A DNA stretch of 64,000 nucleotides from Blautia sp900556555. Lineage in GTDB: Bacteria > Bacillota > Clostridia > Lachnospirales > Lachnospiraceae. Below, in pieces: positions 33,256 through 40,887 of this stretch. The position numbers were made by a program, and so were the translations under genes. Location of the stretch: the NCBI GenBank assembly GCA_964250615.1, contig CAXUGM010000002.1. One strand, written 5' to 3'. The stretch's first letter is position 1. Each line of letters starts with the position of its first letter. Under the pieces are notes generated by a model. The model was not told where the DNA came from. It ran no database searches and worked only from the letters and a program-made list of their open reading frames with translations.

Positions 33256-34341
33256 TTATGCTTTTCCAAGAATAATACCGCCGCCGGCTACATACTCTCC
33301 CTGATAGAATACTACCGCCTGTCCCGGGGTAATGGCTCTCTGTGGCTGGTCAAAAACCACCAGCACCTTTCCATCCTCCATAGGCTTGACCGTACATTCA
33401 GCCCCCGGATGATTGTATCTGATTTTTGCATTCAGACGCATTTCCCTGTCCAACCCGCTGATTGCCATATAGTTTACCCTGTCACAGACGAGGGTATTGA
33501 CAAATAAGTCTTCATTTTCTCCAATCACAACTTCATTGCTATGCGGCCGGATTTCCGTCACAAACACCGGATGCCCCATAGAAAGGTTCAGTCCCTTTCT
33601 CTGTCCAATGGTATAATGTATGATTCCCTGATGTTGCCCGATTACCGTACCATCTTCAAGGACATAATTTCCTTTTGGAATTTTTTCTCCTGTGCTGGTC
33701 TCTATAAATCCCGCATAATCATTATCCGGTACAAAACAAATCTCCTGGCTGTCTTTCTTCTGTGCCACAGGAAGTCCTGCCTCTTCTGCAATCTGCCGGA
33801 TTTCTTCTTTTGTATATGCACCTACAGGCATCAATGTCCTGGAAAGCTGTTCCTGGGTCAGATTATACAGGGCATAGGTCTGGTCTTTTCTTGCAGTGAC
33901 AGAGTTTCTTATAGCAAATCTTCCATTTGGAAGCTGTTCTACCCTTGCATAATGTCCCGTGGCAATATAATCTGCCCCAATCTCAAGGCTTCTCTTTAAT
34001 AAAGATTCCCATTTCACATAACGGTTACACGCAATACAGGGATTCGGTGTCCTGCCTTCCTGATACTCTCTGATAAAGTAATCAATAACCTGTGACTTAA
34101 ACTCTTTACGGAAATTCATGACATAGTACGGGATATCCAGTATCTGTGCCACTCTTCTCGCATCATCCACAGCACTGAGGCCACAGCAGCCTCCATTTTC
34201 TTCCTGTATCTCCTGGTTCTCTTCCTGCCAGATTTGCATGGTCACACCAATTACTTCATAACCTTGCTTTTTCAGAAGATATGCTGCCACCGAAGAATCT
34301 ACACCTCCAGACAGGCCTACCACTACTGTTTTTTTCTCCAT
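33256..34341 (-). CDS. mnmA: tRNA-specific 2-thiouridylase
   Basis: A 361-residue enzyme that thiolates uridine-34 of Glu, Gln and Lys tRNAs using sulfur from a cysteine desulfurase. ATP PP-loop GLSGGVDSSVAAYLL, the two catalytic cysteines in NPCIACNRYVKW and SQEICFVPD, and ATGHYARVE are intact. Its ATG shares one base with the iscU stop (TGATG), so expression is coupled to the Fe-S genes and its sulfur donor is probably the IscS encoded two genes upstream. Confidence 0.97.
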   Translation of the reverse strand: MEKKTVVVGLSGGVDSSVAAYLLKKQGYEVIGVTMQIWQEENQEIQEENGGCCGLSAVDDARRVAQILDIPYYVMNFRKEFKSQVIDYFIREYQEGRTPNPCIACNRYVKWESLLKRSLEIGADYIATGHYARVEQLPNGRFAIRNSVTARKDQTYALYNLTQEQLSRTLMPVGAYTKEEIRQIAEEAGLPVAQKKDSQEICFVPDNDYAGFIETSTGEKIPKGNYVLEDGTVIGQHQGIIHYTIGQRKGLNLSMGHPVFVTEIRPHSNEVVIGENEDLFVNTLVCDRVNYMAISGLDREMRLNAKIRYNHPGAECTVKPMEDGKVLVVFDQPQRAITPGQAVVFYQGEYVAGGGIILGKA

Positions 34342-34784
34342 CAGTATTCTTCCTCTTCTTCCTCTTCACCTTCATGAATATCTGACTTTGGCTTGGATAA
34401 TCCTTCTATCTTAATTCCGTGTTTTTCAGCATAGTCCCAAAGTGCTGCATGAATTGCCTCCTCCGCAAGCAAAGAGCAGTGTACTTTCACTGGCGGAAGG
34501 CCATCCAGAGCTTCCATAACCGCCTTATTGGTTACTTTCAATGCCTCTTCAATCGTTTTTCCTTTTACAAGCTCTGTTGCCATGCTGCTGGTAGCCACTG
34601 CTGCCCCGCAGCCAAAAGTTTTGAATTTGCAGTCACGGATTACCTGGTTTTCATCAATATCCAGGTAAATTCTCATAATATCCCCACACTTTGCATTTCC
34701 AACTGTACCCACACCGCTGGCGTTCTCGATTTCTCCTACATTTCTTGGATTCTGAAAATGATCCATTACTTTTTCGCTGTACAT
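34341..34784 (-). CDS. iscU: Fe-S cluster scaffold protein, IscU/NifU N-terminal type
   Basis: A 147-residue scaffold on which [2Fe-2S]/[4Fe-4S] clusters are built. The three cluster cysteines and the aspartate are seen in GNAKCGD, TFGCGAA and VHCSLLAEEA. The C-terminus carries an unusual acidic tail (HEGEEEEEEEY). It follows iscS by 18 bases and overlaps mnmA by one base. This is the IscS/NifS-linked type rather than the SufU type judged by operon order; I place the symbol on that basis. Confidence 0.93.
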   Translation of the reverse strand: MYSEKVMDHFQNPRNVGEIENASGVGTVGNAKCGDIMRIYLDIDENQVIRDCKFKTFGCGAAVATSSMATELVKGKTIEEALKVTNKAVMEALDGLPPVKVHCSLLAEEAIHAALWDYAEKHGIKIEGLSKPKSDIHEGEEEEEEEY

Positions 34785-34802
34785 TCTTATTTCCTCCGTT
34801 TT

Positions 34803-35987
34803 TTATTTTTCCTGTTTCCGTACAAAGTCTTCATATAATGGAGACAGTTCACGTAATCTATTTACAATATCTTTAATCTGTTCCAGTGTGTAATCTAAGT
34901 CTTCTTTTGTAGTGTCAGCTCCAAGAGATAAACGCAAAGATCCATGTGCAATCTCATGAGGCAGGCCAATTGCCAGGAGCACATGAGAAGGATCAAGGGA
35001 GCCTGATGTACAGGCAGAACCGCTGGAACCTGCAATCCCTTTCATATCCAGCATAATCAGAAGAGATTCCCCTTCAATGAACCGGAAGCTGATATTAATA
35101 TTATTCGGAAGACGTTTCTGTGGGTGTCCATTTAGTTTTACATAAGGAATCTCCTTCTGGATACGCTCAATGAAATAATCTCTCAGCTCGCGTTCCTTCG
35201 CAGTTCTTTCTTCCATTGTTTCGGCTGCCCTTTTTGCCGCAACTCCATATCCTACAATTGCTGGGACATTCTCTGTTCCGGCTCTTCTCTTTCTCTCCTG
35301 TGCACCACCGTGTACAAAAGAACGGATTTTTACTCCTTTACGGATATAGAGAAAACCGATTCCCTTGGGTCCGTTGATCTTATGAGCACTGGAGCTTAAC
35401 ATGTCAATATTCATGTCATCTACATCAATCGGTACCTGGCCAAAAGCCTGGACTGCATCTGTGTGGAACAAAATCCCGTGCTCTTTTGCAATCATACCAA
35501 TTTCTTTAACCGGCTCAATGGTTCCGATTTCGTTGTTGGCAAACATGATGGAAATGAGAATGGTATCCGGGCGGATTGCTTTTTGCAGTTCATCCAGATC
35601 AATCAGGCCATTTTCATCTACATCCAGATAGGTAATCTCGGCACCTTTTTTCTCCAGATATTCACAGGTATGGAGAATCGCATGATGCTCGATTTTTGTT
35701 GTAATAATATGTCCGCCTTTTCCTGAGTAAGCTTCAAAAGCTGCTTTTAATGCCCAGTTATCTGCTTCACTTCCTCCTGCTGTGAAATAAATCTCTTCTG
35801 TCCTGGCTCCTAAGACACTTGCAATCTGTTCTCGTGCAGTTGTAATAGCCTCCCTGCTTCTCTGTCCAATTTCGTAAATGCTGGATGGATTTCCATAGTT
35901 TTCTGTAAAATATGGAAGCATGGCATCTACTACTTCTTGGGAAGTCTTTGTAGTTGCTGCATTATCCAGATAAATTTTTGTTTTCAT
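34803..35987 (-). CDS. iscS: Cysteine desulfurase
   Basis: A 394-residue PLP enzyme that takes sulfur from cysteine for Fe-S clusters and tRNA thiolation. Seen: YLDNAATTK, the PLP-lysine motif SSSAHKINGPKG, and the catalytic cysteine loop SSGSACTSGSLDPSHVL of group I (NifS/IscS) enzymes. ATG 35987 with AGGAG at nine bases is preferred to an ATG three codons earlier. Second gene of iscR-iscS-iscU-mnmA. Confidence 0.96.
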   Translation of the reverse strand: MKTKIYLDNAATTKTSQEVVDAMLPYFTENYGNPSSIYEIGQRSREAITTAREQIASVLGARTEEIYFTAGGSEADNWALKAAFEAYSGKGGHIITTKIEHHAILHTCEYLEKKGAEITYLDVDENGLIDLDELQKAIRPDTILISIMFANNEIGTIEPVKEIGMIAKEHGILFHTDAVQAFGQVPIDVDDMNIDMLSSSAHKINGPKGIGFLYIRKGVKIRSFVHGGAQERKRRAGTENVPAIVGYGVAAKRAAETMEERTAKERELRDYFIERIQKEIPYVKLNGHPQKRLPNNINISFRFIEGESLLIMLDMKGIAGSSGSACTSGSLDPSHVLLAIGLPHEIAHGSLRLSLGADTTKEDLDYTLEQIKDIVNRLRELSPLYEDFVRKQEK

Positions 35988-36034
35988 ATCCTTCATCTCC
36001 TATTAATTCTTGTTTTTGTTTCTATCATTATCAT

Positions 36035-36493
36035 TCATTGATTACATTTCTGTACCTTGATCTGTCCTTTTTCCCGGACTTTGCGGCTTTCTTCTACTAA
36101 CTGGCTAAGCATAATAGAATCTACGGTTTCCTGGATACTTTTGTTTATTTCCTGCCAGACATACCGTGCCACACACAAATCTTCTCCCTGGCAATGTTCA
36201 TTGCTTCCCTCTCCGCAGGAAACTGCCTCTATACTTCCTTCCAGAGCCCTCAGCACATCTCCTACAGAGATTTCTTCTGCCGGTTTCGCAAGGCGGTAAC
36301 CACCCTGTGCACCCCGGACACTCTGAATCAGCCCTTCTTTTTTCAATTTACGCATCAGCTGCTCTAGGTAGCTATCTGAAATATGCTGTCTCTCTGAAAT
36401 GCTTTGTATGGAAACAGCCTCTTCATTGTCACTATACAATGCAAGATCTATCAATGCCCGGAGGCCATATCTGCCCTTTGTGGATAGTTTCAA
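36035..36493 (-). CDS. iscR: Rrf2-family Fe-S sensing regulator, IscR-like
   Basis: A 152-residue regulator with an N-terminal winged helix (MKLSTKGRYGLRAL, QGGYRLAKP) and three cysteines (SCGEGSNEHCQGEDLC, about residues 91-107) that bind a [2Fe-2S] cluster in IscR proteins. The start is TTG 36493 with GGAGG seven bases upstream. It heads the Fe-S operon and very likely represses it when clusters are plentiful; a palindrome overlaps the expected start of transcription. CymR-type Rrf2 proteins lack the cysteines, which argues against that alternative. Confidence 0.9.
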   Translation of the reverse strand: MKLSTKGRYGLRALIDLALYSDNEEAVSIQSISERQHISDSYLEQLMRKLKKEGLIQSVRGAQGGYRLAKPAEEISVGDVLRALEGSIEAVSCGEGSNEHCQGEDLCVARYVWQEINKSIQETVDSIMLSQLVEESRKVREKGQIKVQKCNQ

Positions 36494-36511
36494 ATAACTG
36501 CCTCCTTTCTC

Positions 36512-36536
36512 AATCCCTACTATTTTACTCGGAATT
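36512..36536 (-). promoter_or_regulatory. Putative IscR operator
   Basis: On the minus strand an imperfect palindrome, AATTCCGAGTA and TAGTAGGGATT around a 3-base centre (8 of 11 arm positions match). It lies from about +6 after the predicted iscR start of transcription. Confidence 0.5.
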
Positions 36537-36548
36537 TAATCTGAATGT

Positions 36549-36577
36549 AGAATATCATCTTTCCTAAGTTCTGTCAA
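36549..36577 (-). promoter_or_regulatory. Promoter of the iscR operon
   Basis: Minus strand perfect TTGACA, 17 bases, TATTCT, 56 bases before the iscR start codon. Confidence 0.75.
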
Positions 36578-36620
36578 GTTCCGAAAAAGAATATATTTAA
36601 AAAAAGGCAAAAAGGATTTC

Positions 36621-37955
36621 ATGCCATTTATGAATAACAAATACCTTCTAATAAAAGGAACTCTTATCTTAACTTTATCAGGATTCATCACAAAAATAAT
36701 TGGTTTTATTTATAGAATATTCCTCTCACAGACCATTGGTGCACATGGAATGGGAATCTATCAACTTATTTTCCCGGTTCAGACCCTCTGCTATGCACTT
36801 ACTGTCGGAGGAATCCAAACTGCCATTTCCCGCTCTGTTGCTGCAAAAGCCGCACAAAAAGATGAACAGGGTGCAAGAGATCTCTTTCTCATTTCTGCTG
36901 CCCTGTCTTTTTTTACTGCGGTGTGTGTGTCTTTTTTCTTATACCGTCATGCATCCTGGTTTGCAGTACATATCCTCCTAGAAGAAAGCTGCAAACCTCT
37001 GCTGCAGATGATTGCGTTTTCTCTTCCTATGGGTACTTTTCATTCCTGCATAAACGGATATTATATTGCCCGGAAAAAGCTGTCCATTCCTGCTACTGCC
37101 CAGCTTTTGGAGCAATGTGCACGTGTTGCAGCATCCTTTCTCTTATTCCTGGTCTGGACAGAAAAGGGAATCCCTGTAACACCACTGCTTGCTGCCGCCG
37201 GATTATTTGCCGGAGAACTTGTTTCTATGCTTTTTTCCGGAATTTTAATCTGCCTGGATTTTAACCGGCACCACTATCATCTTTTACATATGACTTCTCC
37301 TGTCCAGAACTTGAAGACCATCTTACAGCTCTCAGTTCCTCTTACCTGCAACCGTATTTTGGTCAATGTCCTTCATAGTATTGAATCTGTACTGATTCCC
37401 GGACATCTCAGGCTATATGGGCTGGATCAGGTTTCTTCACTTTCCATCTATGGAGTTCTCACAGGAATGGCACTGCCTTTGATTCTCTTTCCGTGTGCTG
37501 TCACCAATGCCCTTTCCACGGTACTTCTTCCTTCGGTTGCTGAAAACCAGGCCATCGGAAATCACCAGCATATCAGAAAAAGTGTTTTTCTGTGTATAAA
37601 ATACTGTCTTCTTCTTGGTTTCCTGTCCACCGCCTTTTTCTATATTTTCGGTGATTTTCTGGGTATCCTTCTTTTCAAAAATGAATTTGCAGGAACCTTT
37701 ATCAAAACATTATCCTTCATCTGTCCCTGCCTTTACCTTTCAGGAACTCTAAGCGGAATCTTAAATGGTCTTGGTTCTGTAAACCAGACACTTCTCCTGA
37801 ACATCCTTGGGCTTGGTGTACGCCTTGGATTTGTATTTTTTGTTATTCCCCGGTACGGGATTAACGGTTACCTGTGGGGTATGATAGCCAGCGAACTTCT
37901 GGTCACTGTTTTATCACTTTATTTTTTAAAGCCTTATATCGATTCCTCACTTTAA
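36621..37955 (+). CDS. SpoVB-like lipid/polysaccharide flippase
   Basis: A 444-residue membrane protein of the MOP superfamily with about 12 hydrophobic segments. The N-terminus (LTLSGFITKIIGFIYRIFLSQ then GAHGMGIYQLIFP) closely matches stage V sporulation protein B, which is needed for spore cortex synthesis. Start ATG 36621 has AAGG five bases upstream; an ATG three codons on is an alternative. It is divergent from iscR and followed by the DAHP synthase gene. Symbol left empty because several paralogues exist; one is at 9622-11259. Confidence 0.82.
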   Translation: MPFMNNKYLLIKGTLILTLSGFITKIIGFIYRIFLSQTIGAHGMGIYQLIFPVQTLCYALTVGGIQTAISRSVAAKAAQKDEQGARDLFLISAALSFFTAVCVSFFLYRHASWFAVHILLEESCKPLLQMIAFSLPMGTFHSCINGYYIARKKLSIPATAQLLEQCARVAASFLLFLVWTEKGIPVTPLLAAAGLFAGELVSMLFSGILICLDFNRHHYHLLHMTSPVQNLKTILQLSVPLTCNRILVNVLHSIESVLIPGHLRLYGLDQVSSLSIYGVLTGMALPLILFPCAVTNALSTVLLPSVAENQAIGNHQHIRKSVFLCIKYCLLLGFLSTAFFYIFGDFLGILLFKNEFAGTFIKTLSFICPCLYLSGTLSGILNGLGSVNQTLLLNILGLGVRLGFVFFVIPRYGINGYLWGMIASELLVTVLSLYFLKPYIDSSL

Positions 37956-37982
37956 ATTTCTAAAGTATTTTTTGAAAAAGTA

Positions 37983-38011
37983 TCGACATTTTTTCTTTCT
38001 TGTATTATAAT
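37983..38011 (+). promoter_or_regulatory. Candidate promoter of the DAHP synthase gene
   Basis: TCGACA, 17 bases, perfect TATAAT on the plus strand, 49 bases before the start at 38061. Confidence 0.55.
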
Positions 38012-38060
38012 TCTTTGGTAACTTACAGCAACAAACTGTTGACGGACAAAAGGAGATACC

Positions 38061-39092
38061 ATGAGTTTTAAATTTGTGAAACAGCTTCCCTCACCTGATG
38101 AAGTCAAAATGCAGGTTTCTGTTTCGGAAGCATTGAGAAAAGTAAAAGAAGAAAGAGATAAAGAAATCCAGGCAATTTTTACCGGGGAATCCGACAAGTT
38201 CCTGGTCATTGTAGGCCCTTGCTCTGCTGACAACGAAGATTCCGTATGTGAATACACCAGCCGCCTGGCTTCCATACAGGAAAAGGTTGCAGAACGTCTC
38301 ATCCTGATCCCCCGCATTTATACCAACAAACCACGTACCACAGGTGAAGGCTACAAAGGAATGCTCCACCAGCCTGACCCGGAAGCCAAGCCTGATATGC
38401 TTGCAGGAATTTTAGCTATCCGCCATATGCATCTTCGTTCTTTGGCAGAAACCGGCCTTACCTCTGCCGATGAAATGCTCTATCCTGACAACTGGCACTA
38501 TTTATCAGACTTATTATCCTATGTAGCAATCGGAGCCCGCTCTGTAGAAAATCAGGAACACCGCCTGATGGTAAGCGGTCTTGATATTCCTGTGGGAATG
38601 AAAAACCCTACCAGCGGAGATTTTTCTGTAATGTTAAATTCCGTCATTGCCGCACAGCATGGGCATGATTTTATTTCCAGAGGCTGGGAAGTAGCTACCG
38701 AAGGAAATCCTCTTACCCACACTATTCTAAGAGGTGCTGTGAGCAAACATGGAAATATGATTCCAAATTATCACTATGAAGATTTGCAGCGTCTCCTGGA
38801 TATGTATGGCGAAAAAAATCTTGCAAATCCGGCTGTTGTGATTGATGCCAATCATTCCAACTCTGGAAAACAGTACAAAGAACAAATTCGTATTGTAAAA
38901 GAAGTGCTCCACAGCCGCCTGGTTTCCAGGGATATCCAGAACCTGGTAAAAGGTGTCATGATTGAAAGTTATCTGGTGGAAGGTTGCCAGAAAATCGGTC
39001 CTAACCATATTTATGGAAAATCGATTACAGACCCTTGCCTTGGATGGGAAGATACTGAAAAACTCATTTATACTATTGCAGAACTTTGCTGA
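38061..39092 (+). CDS. 3-deoxy-7-phosphoheptulonate synthase, class I (AroFGH type)
   Basis: A 343-residue enzyme that joins phosphoenolpyruvate and erythrose 4-phosphate, first step of the shikimate pathway. Motifs VIVGPCSADNED, PRIYTNKPRTT, GARSVENQEHR, PVGMKNPTSGDF, VIDANHSNSGK and IESYLVEG are those of the AroF/AroG/AroH group. AAAGGAG precedes ATG 38061. Which aromatic amino acid inhibits it cannot be told by eye. Single gene between its own promoter and a long terminator. Confidence 0.95.
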   Translation: MSFKFVKQLPSPDEVKMQVSVSEALRKVKEERDKEIQAIFTGESDKFLVIVGPCSADNEDSVCEYTSRLASIQEKVAERLILIPRIYTNKPRTTGEGYKGMLHQPDPEAKPDMLAGILAIRHMHLRSLAETGLTSADEMLYPDNWHYLSDLLSYVAIGARSVENQEHRLMVSGLDIPVGMKNPTSGDFSVMLNSVIAAQHGHDFISRGWEVATEGNPLTHTILRGAVSKHGNMIPNYHYEDLQRLLDMYGEKNLANPAVVIDANHSNSGKQYKEQIRIVKEVLHSRLVSRDIQNLVKGVMIESYLVEGCQKIGPNHIYGKSITDPCLGWEDTEKLIYTIAELC

Positions 39093-39112
39093 TGCCTTCG
39101 CAAAGATGATTC

Positions 39113-39169
39113 AAGACGATAAAAAAGAAGTTTCCGTTTATTACCTGGAAACTTCTTTTTTATCGTCTT
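39113..39169. terminator. Very long bidirectional terminator overlapping the xerD stop
   Basis: A perfect 23-bp stem (39113-39135 with 39147-39169) and an 11-base loop. The right arm contains the last codons and stop of the convergent xerD. T runs occur within both arms, so it can stop transcription both ways. Confidence 0.9.
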
Positions 39170-40044
39170 GGATGTGCTTTCATATACACATCCCTGATTT
39201 TATTCATGTTCATATTCATGTAAATCTGTGTGGTAGAAATGTCGGAATGTCCCATCATTTCCTGCACACTTTTTAAATCTGCTCCATTTTGTACTAAATG
39301 GGCGGCAAAAGAATGACGCAGCGTATGCGGAGTAATATCCTGCTGAATTCCAGCAGAGGCAGCATAGCTCTTTAAAACTTTCCAAAAGCCTTGCCTGCTC
39401 ATAGATTTACCGGAGCAATTTACAAAAAGCAAATGACTCTTATTAACACCAAGCAATTCCTCTCTTGCACCTTCCATATAATGTTCAACTGCTCTTCTGG
39501 CAGTACTTCCAAAAGGAATAACTCTTTCTTTCTCACTTATGCTGCAGGTAAGATATCCCAATTTTAAATTTATATCGTTTGTGGTGAGACTGATTAATTC
39601 ACTCACTCTGATACCAGTGGCGTACAGTAGTTCCAGCATTGCCCTGTCACGGATTCCTTTTGCTGTGTTTGCTTTAGGCTGTTTTAACAACAGATCAACT
39701 TCATCTATGGTAAGGATTCCAGGCATTTTTTTCTCAATTTTGGGTGCTTTTAATAATTCGGCAGGGTTTTCCTCCCATCCATTTTCTTTGCAGAGATACT
39801 GAAAAAATGCACGGATAGAAGCAATGCTTCTGGATATGGAAGAAGGTGCAAACTTTTCTCTCTCCATATACATGATATAAGAATTCAAGGCCGTAGATGT
39901 AACCTGTTCCACGTCCTGAATTCCTTCCCGAATTAAAAACTGCTCTAATTTCCTCAAATCACGCTCATAGGAAACTTCTGTATTTTTTGAAGTGCCTCTG
40001 GTATTATGTAAATAGCCAATAAACGCTTGTATTTCGCACTTCAT
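39160..40044 (-). CDS. xerD: Site-specific tyrosine recombinase, XerD type
   Basis: A 294-residue chromosome-dimer resolution recombinase. N-terminal SAM-like DNA-binding domain (about 1-90) and C-terminal catalytic domain with Arg in YATGIRVSELI, HTLRHSFAAHL, the second His in GHSDISTTQIY and its Tyr nucleophile. Placed next to spoIIM, as xerD/ripX is in Firmicutes, rather than next to integrated DNA, so I call it the housekeeping recombinase and not an element integrase. XerC is the alternative. AAGGGG precedes ATG 40044. Confidence 0.9.
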   Translation of the reverse strand: MKCEIQAFIGYLHNTRGTSKNTEVSYERDLRKLEQFLIREGIQDVEQVTSTALNSYIMYMEREKFAPSSISRSIASIRAFFQYLCKENGWEENPAELLKAPKIEKKMPGILTIDEVDLLLKQPKANTAKGIRDRAMLELLYATGIRVSELISLTTNDINLKLGYLTCSISEKERVIPFGSTARRAVEHYMEGAREELLGVNKSHLLFVNCSGKSMSRQGFWKVLKSYAASAGIQQDITPHTLRHSFAAHLVQNGADLKSVQEMMGHSDISTTQIYMNMNMNKIRDVYMKAHPRR

Positions 40045-40075
40045 ATTTTATTCCCCTTCTTATAGGCATAGTACG

Positions 40076-40105
40076 ATTATATATCAACTCCTGCATAAAA
40101 ATCAA
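40076..40105 (-). promoter_or_regulatory. Promoter of xerD
   Basis: Minus strand TTGATT, 18 bases, TATAAT, 32 bases before the xerD ATG. Further upstream, 40186-40199 is a perfect 14-bp palindrome (TACCACATGTGGTA) of unknown meaning. Confidence 0.6.
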
Positions 40106-40226
40106 ACCCATTTTTAACAAAAATCCTTATTTTTCAAGGTTTTTCACAATGTCCACAACATATCGGACAAAATATTCCCTTTTTATACCACATGTGGTAA
40201 ACATGAAATTGTTAATTTTTTGTAAA

Positions 40227-40796
40227 CTAAATCCAATTTTTCATAATGAAAACAAGAAGGTTTTGATTAACATAACTTTCCATCCAGATTCCAAGTAAAA
40301 TACAAATCAATGCACCTGTTAAAAAAAAGAAATAAGCTTTATAATCTGCTTTTTCTTTTTTTTCATTTCCCCAGGACTTCTGGCTCATCTGCATCACAAG
40401 AAAAAAGAAAAAAAGCCATCCGGGGATATAGAAAAGAGCCTGTGGCAGATAACACATTGCATTCATTGCGATTCCTTTTATCCCATATTCTGTCAGGAAC
40501 ACCGTAACTAGATTTCCTGCTAAAAATCCATACCATAGTAATCCCAGAACCACCATAATCACTCCAAAAGGTGTCAGTCCGCAGATAAGGCCTCCCATTA
40601 AAAAAATGCCTCTTTTGATTAAAAGACTGCCGAATAAATACTCCCTGCTTTCTATTACCGGTGCCGCAGAAGAAAAATAAACAGGAAGAAGGCTTATCTG
40701 ATATCCCTTTTCCTTTATCAGCAAATTACAGCATAAGATTCCAAGCCCAAATCCTGCTGCATATAACATGATCAGACGCTTTAAATATTGATTCAT
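40227..40796 (-). CDS. spoIIM: Stage II sporulation protein M
   Basis: A 189-residue membrane protein with about five hydrophobic segments and the family pattern GIFLMGGLICGLTPFGVI and GFLAGNLVT. SpoIIM is part of the SpoIIDMP peptidoglycan-remodelling machine that drives engulfment of the forespore. spoIID and spoIIP are not in the window. The spoIIM-xerD neighbourhood is conserved in clostridia and bacilli and supports the call. Confidence 0.85.
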   Translation of the reverse strand: MNQYLKRLIMLYAAGFGLGILCCNLLIKEKGYQISLLPVYFSSAAPVIESREYLFGSLLIKRGIFLMGGLICGLTPFGVIMVVLGLLWYGFLAGNLVTVFLTEYGIKGIAMNAMCYLPQALFYIPGWLFFFFLVMQMSQKSWGNEKKEKADYKAYFFFLTGALICILLGIWMESYVNQNLLVFIMKNWI

Positions 40797-40834
40797 TCAC
40801 TTCACCCTGTATAATGTATGTGATTTGCATAAAA

Positions 40835-40864
40835 AAAAGACCTGACATATGCATCAGGTCTTTT
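40835..40864 (-). terminator. Terminator after rny
   Basis: An 11-bp perfect stem (AAAAGACCTGA with its complement), eight-base loop, followed on the minus strand by eight Ts; 23 bases after the rny stop. Confidence 0.9.
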
Positions 40865-40887
40865 GTAAGCCTCTCAAGCCGATTTCA

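Noticed and set aside
39160..40044. Phage or conjugative-element integrase
   Set aside because: The tyrosine recombinase has housekeeping Xer length and sits next to spoIIM; no phage or conjugation genes are near.
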